Source: JAOPZW01 sp963803375
GTDB taxonomy: Bacteria; Actinomycetota; Thermoleophilia; Solirubrobacterales; Solirubrobacteraceae
Direction of reading: 5' to 3'
Length of the DNA stretch: 64,000 nucleotides
Assembly (NCBI GenBank): GCA_963803375.1
Contig: CAWDMB010000005.1
Location: 124,001 to 188,000 of the forward strand
A model generated the notes under the pieces. The model had not been told where the DNA came from. It worked only from the letters and a program-made list of their open reading frames with translations, and did not search any database. This document shows, in pieces, positions 46,517 through 54,891 of the stretch; within the stretch, counting starts at the first letter, position 1, and each line of letters opens with the position of its first letter. The position numbers and the translations under genes are program-made.

Positions 46517-47746
46517 GTGACCGGGATCCTCGAAGGCATGCGCATCGTCGAGGGCTCCGCGTTCGTCGCGGTGCCGCTCGGCGGCATGACCATGGCGCAG
46601 CTGGGGGCCGAGGTGATCCGCTTCGACCCCATCGGCGGCGGCCTCGACCGCAAGCGCTGGCCGGTCACCGCGGACGGCCGGAGCCTCTTCTGGGCCGGGC
46701 TGAACAAGGGCAAGCGCTCGATCCGGGTTGACCTCGGCTCCGAGGAGGGACGCGAGCTCGTCAGCGGCCTCGTCACCGCGCCCGGACCCGAGGCGGGGCT
46801 CTTCCTCACCAACTTCCCCGCCCGGGGCTTCCTCGACTACGACGCGCTCGCCGCCCGCCGGCCCGACCTGATCATGGTCAACGTCGTGGGCAACCACGAC
46901 GGCTCGTCCGCGGTCGACTACACGGTCAACCCGGCCACGGGCTTCGCCTGGTCCACTGGCCCCCGGAACCTGGCCGTCCCCTTCAACCACCTGCTCCCGG
47001 CGTGGGATGCGATCACGGGGATGCTCGGCACCGTGAGCCTGCTGGCCGCCGAGCGCCGGCGGGGACGCACCGGCGAGGGGCAGCTCGTGCGGGTGGCGCT
47101 CTCCGACGTGGCGTTCTGGATGGTCGGGAACCTCGGGAAGATCGCCGAGGTGCAGGTCAACCACCACGAGCGGGTGAAGGACGGCAACTACCTGTATGGC
47201 GCCTTCGGGCGCGACTTCCTCACCAAGGACGGGCGGCGCGTGATGATCGTCGCGCTCACGCTGCGCCAGTGGCGCAACCTCGTGGAGGCCACCGGCCTGA
47301 ACGACGCGTTCGCGACGATCGCCCAGCTCCTGGACGTGGACCTCGACGAGGAGGGCGGGCGCTTCGTCGCTCGGGAGGTCATCGGCGCCACGCTCAAGCC
47401 GTGGGTGCTGCGCTACACGCTCGCGGAGCTCGCGGAGCTGTTCGACCGCCACGGCGTGTCGTGGGGGCCGTATCAGACGTTCACCCAGCTCGTGACCGAA
47501 GATCCGCGCTGCTCGCCGGAGAACCCGATGTTCGAGGAGGTCGAGCAACCCGGGATCGGCAGCTTCCTCATGCCCGGGTCGCCGCTCGTGTTCTCGAACG
47601 CCGAGCGGGGACCAGCCGAGCGCGCCCCGGAGCTCGGGGAGCACACCGACGAGGTGCTCGCGGGGGTGCTCGGGCTGAGCGACGCCGAGATCGGCCGACT
47701 CCACGACCGCGGGGTGATCGCGGGCCTGACGCCGGTACTGGAGTAG
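46517..47746 (+). CDS. CaiB/BaiF (class III) CoA transferase, Mct-like
   Basis: 409 aa with a GTG start and a strong AAGGAGG site 6 bases upstream. Family blocks: LEGMRIVEGSAFVAVPLGGMTMAQLGAEVIRFDP, RSIRVDLGSEEGRELV and LPAWDAITGMLGTVSLLAAERRR, where the Asp of AWDA is the expected catalytic residue. It resembles mesaconyl-CoA C1-C4 CoA transferase, an intramolecular transferase of the 3-hydroxypropionate bicycle. The cluster supports this; a search is needed to exclude related CoA transferases. Confidence 0.75.
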   Translation: MTGILEGMRIVEGSAFVAVPLGGMTMAQLGAEVIRFDPIGGGLDRKRWPVTADGRSLFWAGLNKGKRSIRVDLGSEEGRELVSGLVTAPGPEAGLFLTNFPARGFLDYDALAARRPDLIMVNVVGNHDGSSAVDYTVNPATGFAWSTGPRNLAVPFNHLLPAWDAITGMLGTVSLLAAERRRGRTGEGQLVRVALSDVAFWMVGNLGKIAEVQVNHHERVKDGNYLYGAFGRDFLTKDGRRVMIVALTLRQWRNLVEATGLNDAFATIAQLLDVDLDEEGGRFVAREVIGATLKPWVLRYTLAELAELFDRHGVSWGPYQTFTQLVTEDPRCSPENPMFEEVEQPGIGSFLMPGSPLVFSNAERGPAERAPELGEHTDEVLAGVLGLSDAEIGRLHDRGVIAGLTPVLE

Positions 47747-47756
47747 CGCCGCGCTC

Positions 47757-48512
47757 GTGCGCCTCCACGTGCTGAGCGATCTGCACGTCGAGTTCGCGGC
47801 GTTCGAGCCCCCGCGGCTCGACGTGGACGCGGTCGTGCTCGCAGGCGACATCTCCCTGGGGACCGAGGGCGTGGAGCTGGCACGCCGCTGGTTCGGCGGG
47901 CGGCCCGTCCTGTTCGTGGCCGGAAACCACGAGTTCTACCGTCACGCGCTGCCCTCGCTGATCGGCGAGCTGCGGGCGGCGGCGGCCGGCAGCGCCGTGC
48001 ACGTGCTCGAGAACGACGAGCTTCTGCTGGGCGGGGTGCGCTTCCTCGGGTGCACGCTCTGGAGCGACTTCATGGCGGCGGGCGCGGAGGAGCTCGAGCG
48101 CACGATGGCGGTATGCGGGCGTCTGCTCAACGACTACGAGGTGATCGTCCGGAGCGAGGACGGGCGCACGCTGCGTCCCGAGAACACGCGCGCGGTGCAC
48201 CTGGCGAGTCGCCGTTGGCTCGCCGAGCGCCTCGCGGTCCCCCACGACGGCCCGACCGTCGTGATCACCCACCACGCGCCGCTCGTGCGCGTGCGCCCGT
48301 CCGGGCCCGTCGAGCGGGCGCTGGTCGGCGCGTTCGCGAGCGACCTCGGTCCGCTGATGGCCGGCGAGCGCGTGGCGCTCTGGATCCACGGCCATACGCA
48401 TCGGGCGGCCGACCTCGAGGTCGACGGGACCCACCTGCTCAGCAACCCGCGCGGATATCCGCACCAGCCCGTCACAACCTTCGACGCCGTGCGCGTCGTC
48501 GAGGTCGGCTGA
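47757..48512 (+). CDS. Calcineurin-like metallophosphoesterase
   Basis: 251 aa from GTG 47757. Metal-ligand motifs occur in order: LSDLHVEF (D-x-H), VLAGDISLG (GD), FVAGNHEFY (GNHE), THHAPL and IHGHTHRAADL (GHTH). The fold is therefore a two-metal phosphoesterase; the substrate is unknown. It begins 10 bases after the CoA-transferase gene and may be co-transcribed with the CoA cluster, but nothing ties its function to it. Confidence 0.87.
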   Translation: MRLHVLSDLHVEFAAFEPPRLDVDAVVLAGDISLGTEGVELARRWFGGRPVLFVAGNHEFYRHALPSLIGELRAAAAGSAVHVLENDELLLGGVRFLGCTLWSDFMAAGAEELERTMAVCGRLLNDYEVIVRSEDGRTLRPENTRAVHLASRRWLAERLAVPHDGPTVVITHHAPLVRVRPSGPVERALVGAFASDLGPLMAGERVALWIHGHTHRAADLEVDGTHLLSNPRGYPHQPVTTFDAVRVVEVG

Positions 48513-48593
48513 TCACGCGACCGTCCGCATCGACAATGCTCGCCGCAGGCGGGTGGCGCGTGAGAAGATCGGCGCGAGCAAGGAGGTCGGCGA

Positions 48594-49019
48594 ATGGACT
48601 CCTCAACAGCGAACGTCCTGATCGTGGCGCACCGCACGGCGGCGACGCCCGCGCTGCTCGAGCAGGTGCATGCCCGCGCGACGCGGGGCCCGTGCCGATT
48701 CACGTTGGTGGTGCCTCGGCCCTACTGGGACCCGGAGACCGATGAGGCGGTGATCACGCTGGAGCTGGCGATCCCGCTGCTCGAGGAGGCGGCGGGCGGG
48801 CACGTGGAGGGGGTCATCGGGGACAACGATCCGGTCGTGGCCGTCACGGAGATGCTCGAGCGCGAACGGTTCGAAGAGGTGATCGTCTCGACCCTGCCCG
48901 AGCGGGTGTCGCGTTGGTTGCGGCGCGACCTGCCGGCGCGCGTGCAGCAGCTCGGGCTTCCCGTGACGACGGTGATCGCGACGACCTCGGACCGTCGGCC
49001 CGCCTCCTCCGGGCGGTAG
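48594..49019 (+). CDS. Universal-stress-like alpha/beta protein
   Basis: 141 aa with an excellent AAGGAGGT site 7 bases before ATG. The order of strands and helices (VLIVAHRTAATPALLEQV ... GDNDPVVAVTEMLERERFEEVIVSTLPERVSRWLRRDLPARVQQLGLPVTTVIA) matches a UspA-like Rossmann fold, but the ATP-binding GxxGxxxxx(S/T) signature is missing. The function is unknown. It converges on the ABC transporter operon. Confidence 0.65.
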   Translation: MDSSTANVLIVAHRTAATPALLEQVHARATRGPCRFTLVVPRPYWDPETDEAVITLELAIPLLEEAAGGHVEGVIGDNDPVVAVTEMLERERFEEVIVSTLPERVSRWLRRDLPARVQQLGLPVTTVIATTSDRRPASSGR

Positions 49020-49050
49020 CACTCGGCAACGACGAGCCGGGCGAGGCCGC

Positions 49051-49815
49051 TCAGAGGACCTTGGACAGGAACGCCCGCGTGCGCTCGTGTCTCGGCGCGC
49101 CGAACACCTCGGCCGGCGGCCCGGTCTCCACGACGACGCCGCCGTCCATGAAGACGGCCGTGTCGGCGACCTCGCGCGCGAACCCGATCTCGTGGCTGAC
49201 GACGATCATCGTCATCCCCTCGTTCGCGAGCCGGCGCATGACGTCGAGCACCTCGCCGACGAGCTCGGGGTCGAGCGCCGAGGTCGGCTCGTCGAACAGC
49301 ATCAGCTTGGGGTGCATCGCCAGCGCGCGGGCGATCGCGACGCGCTGCTGCTGGCCGCCGGAGAGCTGCGCCGGGTAGACGTTCTCCTTGTCGGCGAGCC
49401 CGACCACGCGCAGCAGCTCGACGGCGGTCGTCCGGGCCTCGTCCTTGTTGTGCTTGCGGACGCAGACCGGCGCCTCGCAGACGTTCTCGAGCGCCGTCAT
49501 GTGCGGAAACAGGTTGAAGCGCTGGAAGACCATCCCGATCTCGGAGCGCTTGCGCGCGACCTCGGAGTCGCGCAGCTCGTAGAGCTTGTCGCCCGACTGC
49601 CGGTAGCCGACGAGCTCGCCGTCGACCGACAGGCGCCCGGCGTCGATCGACTCCAGGTGGTTGATGCAGCGCAGGAACGTCGACTTGCCGGAGCCCGACG
49701 GGCCCAGCAGGCACAGGACCTCCTTCGGGCGGACCTCCAGCGAGATCCCCTTGAGGACCTCCAGGCGCCCGAACGACTTGTGGACCTCCTCGGCCCGGAC
49801 CATCGCGTCGGTCAT
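49051..49815 (-). CDS. Polar amino-acid ABC transporter ATP-binding protein
   Basis: 254 aa. Walker A GPSGSGKST near residue 39, Q-loop VFQRFNLFPHMT, signature LSGGQQQRVAIARAL, Walker B KLMLFDEPTSALD and H-loop VVSHEIGFA, all as in the HisP/GlnQ group. It energizes the permease whose stop overlaps its ATG (ATGA). It is the last gene of the hut-linked operon, so histidine or urocanate import is the likely role. That assignment rests on context. Confidence 0.92.
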   Translation of the reverse strand: MTDAMVRAEEVHKSFGRLEVLKGISLEVRPKEVLCLLGPSGSGKSTFLRCINHLESIDAGRLSVDGELVGYRQSGDKLYELRDSEVARKRSEIGMVFQRFNLFPHMTALENVCEAPVCVRKHNKDEARTTAVELLRVVGLADKENVYPAQLSGGQQQRVAIARALAMHPKLMLFDEPTSALDPELVGEVLDVMRRLANEGMTMIVVSHEIGFAREVADTAVFMDGGVVVETGPPAEVFGAPRHERTRAFLSKVL

Positions 49816-50780
49816 CGGCCCTCCCCCGACGCGCCGGGAGCGTCGACGGTCGCGTGCCGGAACGAGAACAACGTGCGGCGCAGGCGCTGCAGCGGGGTCT
49901 CGGGCAGCGTGCGCGATGCGCCGCGCGCGAACCTGCGCTCGAGGTAGTACTGCCCGATCGACAGCACCGTGGTCATGATCAGGTACCAGGCGCTCGCCAC
50001 GAGCAGGAGCGGGATCTGGCGGTAGTTCACCGAGTAGATGAGCTGCGCCGAGTAGAGCAGCTCGCTGTAGGCGATGACGCTGACGAGCGACGTGGTCTTG
50101 AGCATCGAGATCGTCTCGTTGCCCGTCGGCGGGATGATGACCCGCATCGCCTGGGGCAGCACGATGCGGCGCATCGTCTGCAGCCGCGTCATGCCCAGGG
50201 CGCTCGCCGCCTCGGTCTGGCCCTCGTCGACCGAGATGATGCCGGCGCGGACGATCTCGGCCATGTAGGCGCCCTCGTTGAGCCCGAGCGCGAGGATCGC
50301 GGCCACGAACGGCGTGATCACATCGTTCGCGCTGCCGTGCAGGAGCTCCGGCCCGCCGAACGGGACCCCGAACGAGATCCGCGGATACAGCGCCGAGATG
50401 AAGCTCCAGAAGAGGATCTGGACGAGCACGGGCGTGCCGCGGAAGAGCCAGACGTAGGTCCAGCTCGATCCGGCCACCAGCGGATTGGGCGACAGCCGCA
50501 TGACCGCGAGCACGACGCCGAGGACGACCCCGATCGCCATCGAGATGACGGTGAGCTCGATCGTGACCACGACGCCGTGGAGGATGCGGTGGTCGAAGAA
50601 GTAGTCGCCGAACGTTCCCCATCCGAAGCGCGGGTTCGTCGCGACCGAGTTGATGGCGATCGCCAGCAGCAGCAGGACGACCGCCGCCGCCACCCACCGC
50701 CCCGGATGGCGGACGGGGACGGCCTGGATCTCCTCGGGATGTCCCGTTGTCGATGCAGCCGTGGTGCTCGGCGACGACAC
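49812..50780 (-). CDS. Polar amino-acid ABC transporter permease
   Basis: 322 aa from GTG 50780. A cytoplasmic N-tail is followed by a helix (WVAAAVVLLLLAIAINSV), then a HisM/GlnP-type permease domain with TLVRGTPVLVQ-like motif (WLFRGTPVLVQILFWSF) and the EAA-loop EAASALGMTRLQTMRRIVLPQAMRVIIPPTGNE. A single permease suggests a homodimer. It lies 12 bases after the binding-protein gene, with the ATPase coupled behind it. Confidence 0.92.
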   Translation of the reverse strand: MSSPSTTAASTTGHPEEIQAVPVRHPGRWVAAAVVLLLLAIAINSVATNPRFGWGTFGDYFFDHRILHGVVVTIELTVISMAIGVVLGVVLAVMRLSPNPLVAGSSWTYVWLFRGTPVLVQILFWSFISALYPRISFGVPFGGPELLHGSANDVITPFVAAILALGLNEGAYMAEIVRAGIISVDEGQTEAASALGMTRLQTMRRIVLPQAMRVIIPPTGNETISMLKTTSLVSVIAYSELLYSAQLIYSVNYRQIPLLLVASAWYLIMTTVLSIGQYYLERRFARGASRTLPETPLQRLRRTLFSFRHATVDAPGASGEGR

Positions 50781-50792
50781 CGGACCGCGAAC

Positions 50793-51710
50793 CTAGCTAG
50801 TCGCGCCGTTGATCTGGGGGTTCGTGATCGCGCCGGACGCGATTCCCCACTTGTCGAGGATCTGCTTGTACTGGCCGTTGGCCATCACGGCCTTGACCGC
50901 GGCGAGCGTGGGCTTGGCCATCCCGCTGTCCTTCGGGATCGCGATCCCGTACGGCGCCGCCCCGTAGGTCTCGCCCGTGAGCTTGAACTGGCCGTTGGAC
51001 TTCTTGACCTGGTATTCGGCGACGGGCGAGTCGGCCATCCCGACGTCGGCGCGACCGCTCGAGAGCGCCAGGTTCGCGCCGTTCTGGTCGGGGAAGACCG
51101 ACACGTTCACGCCGGGCCTGCCCTGCGCCTGGCACTTCTTGGCCTGCGCGGTGGCGTCCGCGGCCTGCGTCGTGCCCTTCTCCGCGGCGACCTTGTGGCC
51201 GCAGAGGTCGGCGAGCGTGTTGATCGTCGGGCCGCCCTGCGCCTTGACGAAGAACGACGAGCCGGCCGACAGGTACGTCACGAAGTCGACCGTCTTCTCG
51301 CGCTCCTTGGTGTCGGTGAACGACGACATCCCGAGGTCGTACTTCTTCGCCGCGAGGCCCGGGATGATCCCGTCGAAGGTCGCGTTGACGACGTTGGCCT
51401 TCAGGCCCATGACGCCCGTGAGCGCCTTGGCCAGGTCGGCGTCCATGCCCTCGACGGTCTTGCCGTCGGAGCCGATGAACTCGTTCGGGGGATAGCTCGC
51501 GTCCGCGGCGACCGTGAGCGTGCCCTTGGACTTGGCCGCCGCCGGCACGAGCGCGGCGACCTGCTCGTCGACCGCGCTGGCCTTGGTGGTCGACGGGCTC
51601 GCGCCCGCTGTCGTCTCGGTCGTCGACGAGTCGCTGCCGCATGCCGCGAGCACCGCGGCGACAAAGAGCGCGACGGTGATCGCGCCGCCGCGCGATGCGC
51701 TACTGAACAC
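50793..51710 (-). CDS. Amino-acid ABC transporter substrate-binding lipoprotein
   Basis: 305 aa from GTG 51710, with a GGAGGAGG site about 6 bases upstream. The lipobox AVLAACGSDSS (Cys near residue 23) follows a hydrophobic signal segment, then a Thr/Ser linker. The SBP_bac_3 pattern is clear: GTLTVAADASYPPNEFIGSDGKTVEGMDADLAKALTGVMGLKANVVNATFDGIIPGLAAKKYDLGMSSFTDTKEREKTVDFVTY. It starts 63 bases after hutI, which suggests histidine or a related amino acid as ligand. Confidence 0.92.
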   Translation of the reverse strand: MFSSASRGGAITVALFVAAVLAACGSDSSTTETTAGASPSTTKASAVDEQVAALVPAAAKSKGTLTVAADASYPPNEFIGSDGKTVEGMDADLAKALTGVMGLKANVVNATFDGIIPGLAAKKYDLGMSSFTDTKEREKTVDFVTYLSAGSSFFVKAQGGPTINTLADLCGHKVAAEKGTTQAADATAQAKKCQAQGRPGVNVSVFPDQNGANLALSSGRADVGMADSPVAEYQVKKSNGQFKLTGETYGAAPYGIAIPKDSGMAKPTLAAVKAVMANGQYKQILDKWGIASGAITNPQINGATS

Positions 51711-51773
51711 TCGGGTCCTCCTCCAAGCGATAACGGGTCCCCCGGGGCCTCCGGGAGCGGAGCATACCCCGGC

Positions 51774-52961
51774 TCAGGGGCAGCATGGACGGTTGGCGAA
51801 GGCGATTCGGCCGGCGCGGACGACGGCCGCGACCAGCGGGACGCCCGGGCGGTAGGCGAGGTGGGCGTGCGAAGGCGCCGCGAGCACGACCGCGTCGGCG
51901 CGCGCGCCCGGCGAGAGCCGTCCGAGGTCCGCCCGGCGCAGCGCGCGCGCCCCGCCGAGCGTCGCCGCCTGCAGCGCCTCGTCGATCGTCATCCGCAGGT
52001 CGCGCACCGCCAGCGCGACGCAGAAGGCCATCGAGGTCGTGTAGCTCGAGCCGGGGTTGCAGTTCGTGGCGAGCGCGACCGTCGCGCCCGCGTCGATGAC
52101 CCGGCGCGCGTCGGGGTAGGGCTGGCGCGTCGAGAAGTCGGTCGCGGGCAGGAACGTCGCGACCGTGTCGCCGCCGGCGAGCGCCTCGACGTCGGCGGCC
52201 GTCAGGTACGTGCAGTGGTCGGCGGATGCCGCCCCGAGCTCCACCGCCAGCCGCACGCCGGGGCCGGGCTCGAGCTGGTTGGCGTGCACGCGCACCCCGA
52301 GCCCGGCCTCGCGGCCCGCGGTCAGCACGGCGCGGGCCTGCTCGGCGTCGAACGCGCCGCGCTCGCAGAAGACGTCGATCCAGCGCGCGTGCGGAGCGCA
52401 GGCGGCGAGCATGTCCGTGACGACGAGCTCGACGTAGGCGTCGGCCCGCCCCTCGTACTCGGCGGGCACCGCGTGCGCGCCGAGGAACGTGACGTCGTCG
52501 GTGATCGCGGCGGCGATCCGGCACAGCCGCTCCTCGGTGGCCACGTCCAGGCCGTAGCCCGACTTGACCTCGACGTGGGTGATGCCGGCGCGCAGCGCCT
52601 CGTCGCGACGATGCCCGGCGAGCGCGGCCAGCTCGGCGTCGGTCGCCGCGCGGGTCGCGTCGGTCGTGACGCGGATGCCGCCGGCGGCGTAGGGGGCGCC
52701 CGCCATCCGCGCGGCGAACTCGTCGCCGCGGTCGCCGGCGAAGACGAGGTGCGTGTGGCTGTCGACGAAGCCGGGCACGACGCACCGGCCGGCCGCGTGG
52801 AGGCGCTCGTCGGCGGCCGCGTGCCCGGCGCGCTCGACCGCGAGGACGCGGTCGCCCTCCATGACCACCGCCGCGTCGCGGACGAGCCCCAGCGGCCCGT
52901 CGCCGAGCGCCGGGTCGTTGGTGACCAGCAGGCCGATCCCGTCGACGACGAGCGTGCTCAC
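51774..52961 (-). CDS. hutI: Imidazolonepropionase
   Basis: 395 aa from GTG 52961. Amidohydrolase metal motif FVDSHTHLVFAGDRGDEFAARMAG near residue 65, EVKSGYGLDVATEERL, FLGAHAVPAEY, VHANQLEPGPGVRLAVELGAASADHCTYL and ALATNCNPGSSYTTSM are HutI signatures. It opens the imidazolone ring to give N-formimino-L-glutamate. The start overlaps the hutF stop (GTGA). It is followed by the ABC importer genes. Confidence 0.94.
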   Translation of the reverse strand: MSTLVVDGIGLLVTNDPALGDGPLGLVRDAAVVMEGDRVLAVERAGHAAADERLHAAGRCVVPGFVDSHTHLVFAGDRGDEFAARMAGAPYAAGGIRVTTDATRAATDAELAALAGHRRDEALRAGITHVEVKSGYGLDVATEERLCRIAAAITDDVTFLGAHAVPAEYEGRADAYVELVVTDMLAACAPHARWIDVFCERGAFDAEQARAVLTAGREAGLGVRVHANQLEPGPGVRLAVELGAASADHCTYLTAADVEALAGGDTVATFLPATDFSTRQPYPDARRVIDAGATVALATNCNPGSSYTTSMAFCVALAVRDLRMTIDEALQAATLGGARALRRADLGRLSPGARADAVVLAAPSHAHLAYRPGVPLVAAVVRAGRIAFANRPCCP

Positions 52962-54292
52962 GGCGCCACCGCGGCGAGCGCCCCGCGCAGCTCGGCCGCG
53001 ACGTCGAGGCCGACGTGGGCGCCGTCGTGGACGACCCAGCGGCCGCCGACCATGACGTGGCGGACGTCGGCCGCCGTCGCCGCGAAGACCGCCGCCTCGA
53101 CGGCGTGCTCCGCCGCGGTCCCCGCCAGCCGGACGCCGTCGAGCCCCAGCACCGTGAGGTCGGCGAGCGCCCCGGCCTCCAGCCGGCCGCCGTCGGGCCA
53201 GCCGAGGCTCGCGTAGCCACCGGCGGTGGCGGCGCCCAGGAGCGCGGCGGGACGGTGGCCGCCGCGCTCGCCCGAGGCGAGCCGCTCGTCGAGCTCGAGC
53301 GCCCGGGCCTCCTCGAGCAGATCGATCACCGCCTGCGAGTCGCTGCCGACGGCCAGGCGCGCCCCGCCCTCGCGCAGGCGGCGAGCCGGGCCGATGCCGT
53401 CGGCGAGGTCGCGCTCGGTCGTCGGGCAGAGGCAGACCGTCGCACGCGCGTCGCCGAGGAGCCGCACGTCGTCCGCGGTGACGTGCGTCGCGTGCACCGC
53501 CGTCGAGCGCTCGGAGACCGCGCCGGCGTCGGACAGCAGCGCGACCGGCGTGCGCCCGTAGGCGGCGAGGCAGGCCTCGTTCTCGGCCGGCTGCTCGGAG
53601 ACGTGCGCGTGCAGCGGCCGGTCGCGCGCCGCCGCCCAGGCCGCGACCGTGCCGGCGCTCGCGGGGTCGACGGCGCGCACGCTGTGGACGGCCGCGCCGA
53701 CGCGCGTCGCCGGCGACTCGCCCAGCGCGTCGACGCGCGCGGCCCACGCCTCGGCGCCGTCGTCGCGGAACCGCCGCTGGACCTCGTCGGGCTCGCGCCC
53801 GATGCCACCGTGCAGGTAGCAGGTGTCCAGCAGCGTCAACCGCACGCCGGCGTCCGCCGCGGCGACGACGATCGCCTCGCCGAGCGCGTTCGGCGACGCG
53901 TACGGCGTGCCGCCGGGCCCGTGGTGGACGTAGTGGAACTCGCCGACGAGCGTCGCGCCGGCGAGCGCCATCTCCGCGAACGTCGCGCGCGCGAGCGCGC
54001 GCATCCGATCGGGGTCGAGGGCGGCCACGAGCCCGAACATCTGCTCGCGCCAGGTCCAGAACGAGCCCGGTCCGGCCTGCGTGCGACCGCGCAGCGCGCG
54101 CTGGAATGCGTGGGAGTGGGCGTTGGCCAGCCCGGGGAGCGTCAGGCCGGCGAGGCGCTCGGCGTCGCCGGGCGGCGCCGTCACGCCGGCGCGCACGGCG
54201 GTCACGCGGTCGCCGTCGAGCGCGAGCAGCACGCCCGCCTGCGCCGCGTCGGCGCCGGGCAGCCACGCGAGCTCGCACCACACGCGCCTCAC
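52958..54292 (-). CDS. hutF: Formimidoylglutamate deiminase
   Basis: 444 aa from GTG 54292, which overlaps the stop of the deformylase gene (GTGA). Amidohydrolase motifs: LPGLANAHSHAFQRALRGRTQAGPGSFWTWREQMF, LLDTCYLHGGIG, HAHVSEQPAENEACLAAYGRTPVALL and VGSDSQAVIDLLEEAR. HutF converts N-formimino-L-glutamate to N-formyl-L-glutamate plus ammonia, so a deformylase step must follow; no HutG is encoded in the window. Zinc ligands HxH and downstream His/Asp are in place. Confidence 0.92.
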   Translation of the reverse strand: MRRVWCELAWLPGADAAQAGVLLALDGDRVTAVRAGVTAPPGDAERLAGLTLPGLANAHSHAFQRALRGRTQAGPGSFWTWREQMFGLVAALDPDRMRALARATFAEMALAGATLVGEFHYVHHGPGGTPYASPNALGEAIVVAAADAGVRLTLLDTCYLHGGIGREPDEVQRRFRDDGAEAWAARVDALGESPATRVGAAVHSVRAVDPASAGTVAAWAAARDRPLHAHVSEQPAENEACLAAYGRTPVALLSDAGAVSERSTAVHATHVTADDVRLLGDARATVCLCPTTERDLADGIGPARRLREGGARLAVGSDSQAVIDLLEEARALELDERLASGERGGHRPAALLGAATAGGYASLGWPDGGRLEAGALADLTVLGLDGVRLAGTAAEHAVEAAVFAATAADVRHVMVGGRWVVHDGAHVGLDVAAELRGALAAVAP

Positions 54293-54891
54293 GAGCCGAC
54301 GCGCTCGACCAGCTCGCGCGCCCTGGCGACGAACGCCTCGCGGTGGTGGCGGTCGAACTGCTCCCACGTCGTGAACGTCGTGGGATCGCGCACGCGGTCG
54401 AGGAACAGCACGCCGTCGAGGTGGTCGACCTCGTGCTGGAACGTCCCCGCCGTCAGGCCGCGCCGAACCTCGTCGTGCTCGACGCCGTCACGGTCGAGGT
54501 AGCGCAGGCGGATCGCGACGTGGCGCTCGACGGCGCCGCGCAGGTCGGGCACCGACAGGCAGCCCTCGTTGATCTCGGCCGTCTCGTCGCCGAGGCGCTC
54601 GAGCCGCGGGTTGACGACGACCGTCAGCGGGATCGGGGGCTTGTACGGGTAGCGCGGGTTGTCGTCGACCTCGACGACGGCGACGCGCCACAGCTCGCCG
54701 ACCTGGTTGGCGGCCAGGCCCGCGCCGCCCGCGGCCCGCATCGTCGCGATCAGGTCGTCGATCAGGGCCTGCACCTCGCGCGTGCGCAGCTGCACCGGCG
54801 TGATCTCGCGCGCCCGCTCGCGCAGCAGCGGGTCGCCGACGGTCACGATCGACCGCACGCGCCCGGCGGAGGCCTCGCCGGCGCAGCTCAC
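54289..54891 (-). CDS. Peptide-deformylase-family enzyme inside the hut operon
   Basis: 200 aa from GTG 54891, overlapping the hutU stop (GTGA); GTG 54858 is an alternative. All three deformylase motifs are intact: GGAGLAANQVG (55-65), EGCLS (109-113) and QHEVDHLDG (152-160), giving Cys/His/His metal ligands and the catalytic Glu. By family it removes formyl groups from N-formylmethionyl peptides. Its position between hutU and hutF, translationally coupled to both, suggests instead that it deformylates N-formyl-L-glutamate. That role is inference; a housekeeping deformylase in the operon by chance is the alternative. Confidence 0.9.
   Translation of the reverse strand: MSCAGEASAGRVRSIVTVGDPLLRERAREITPVQLRTREVQALIDDLIATMRAAGGAGLAANQVGELWRVAVVEVDDNPRYPYKPPIPLTVVVNPRLERLGDETAEINEGCLSVPDLRGAVERHVAIRLRYLDRDGVEHDEVRRGLTAGTFQHEVDHLDGVLFLDRVRDPTTFTTWEQFDRHHREAFVARARELVERVGS

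Noticed and set aside
49854..53216. 1120-aa plus-strand frame opposite the ABC transporter and hut genes
   Set aside because: It is antisense to well-supported genes and has no recognisable domains; high GC leaves few stops.
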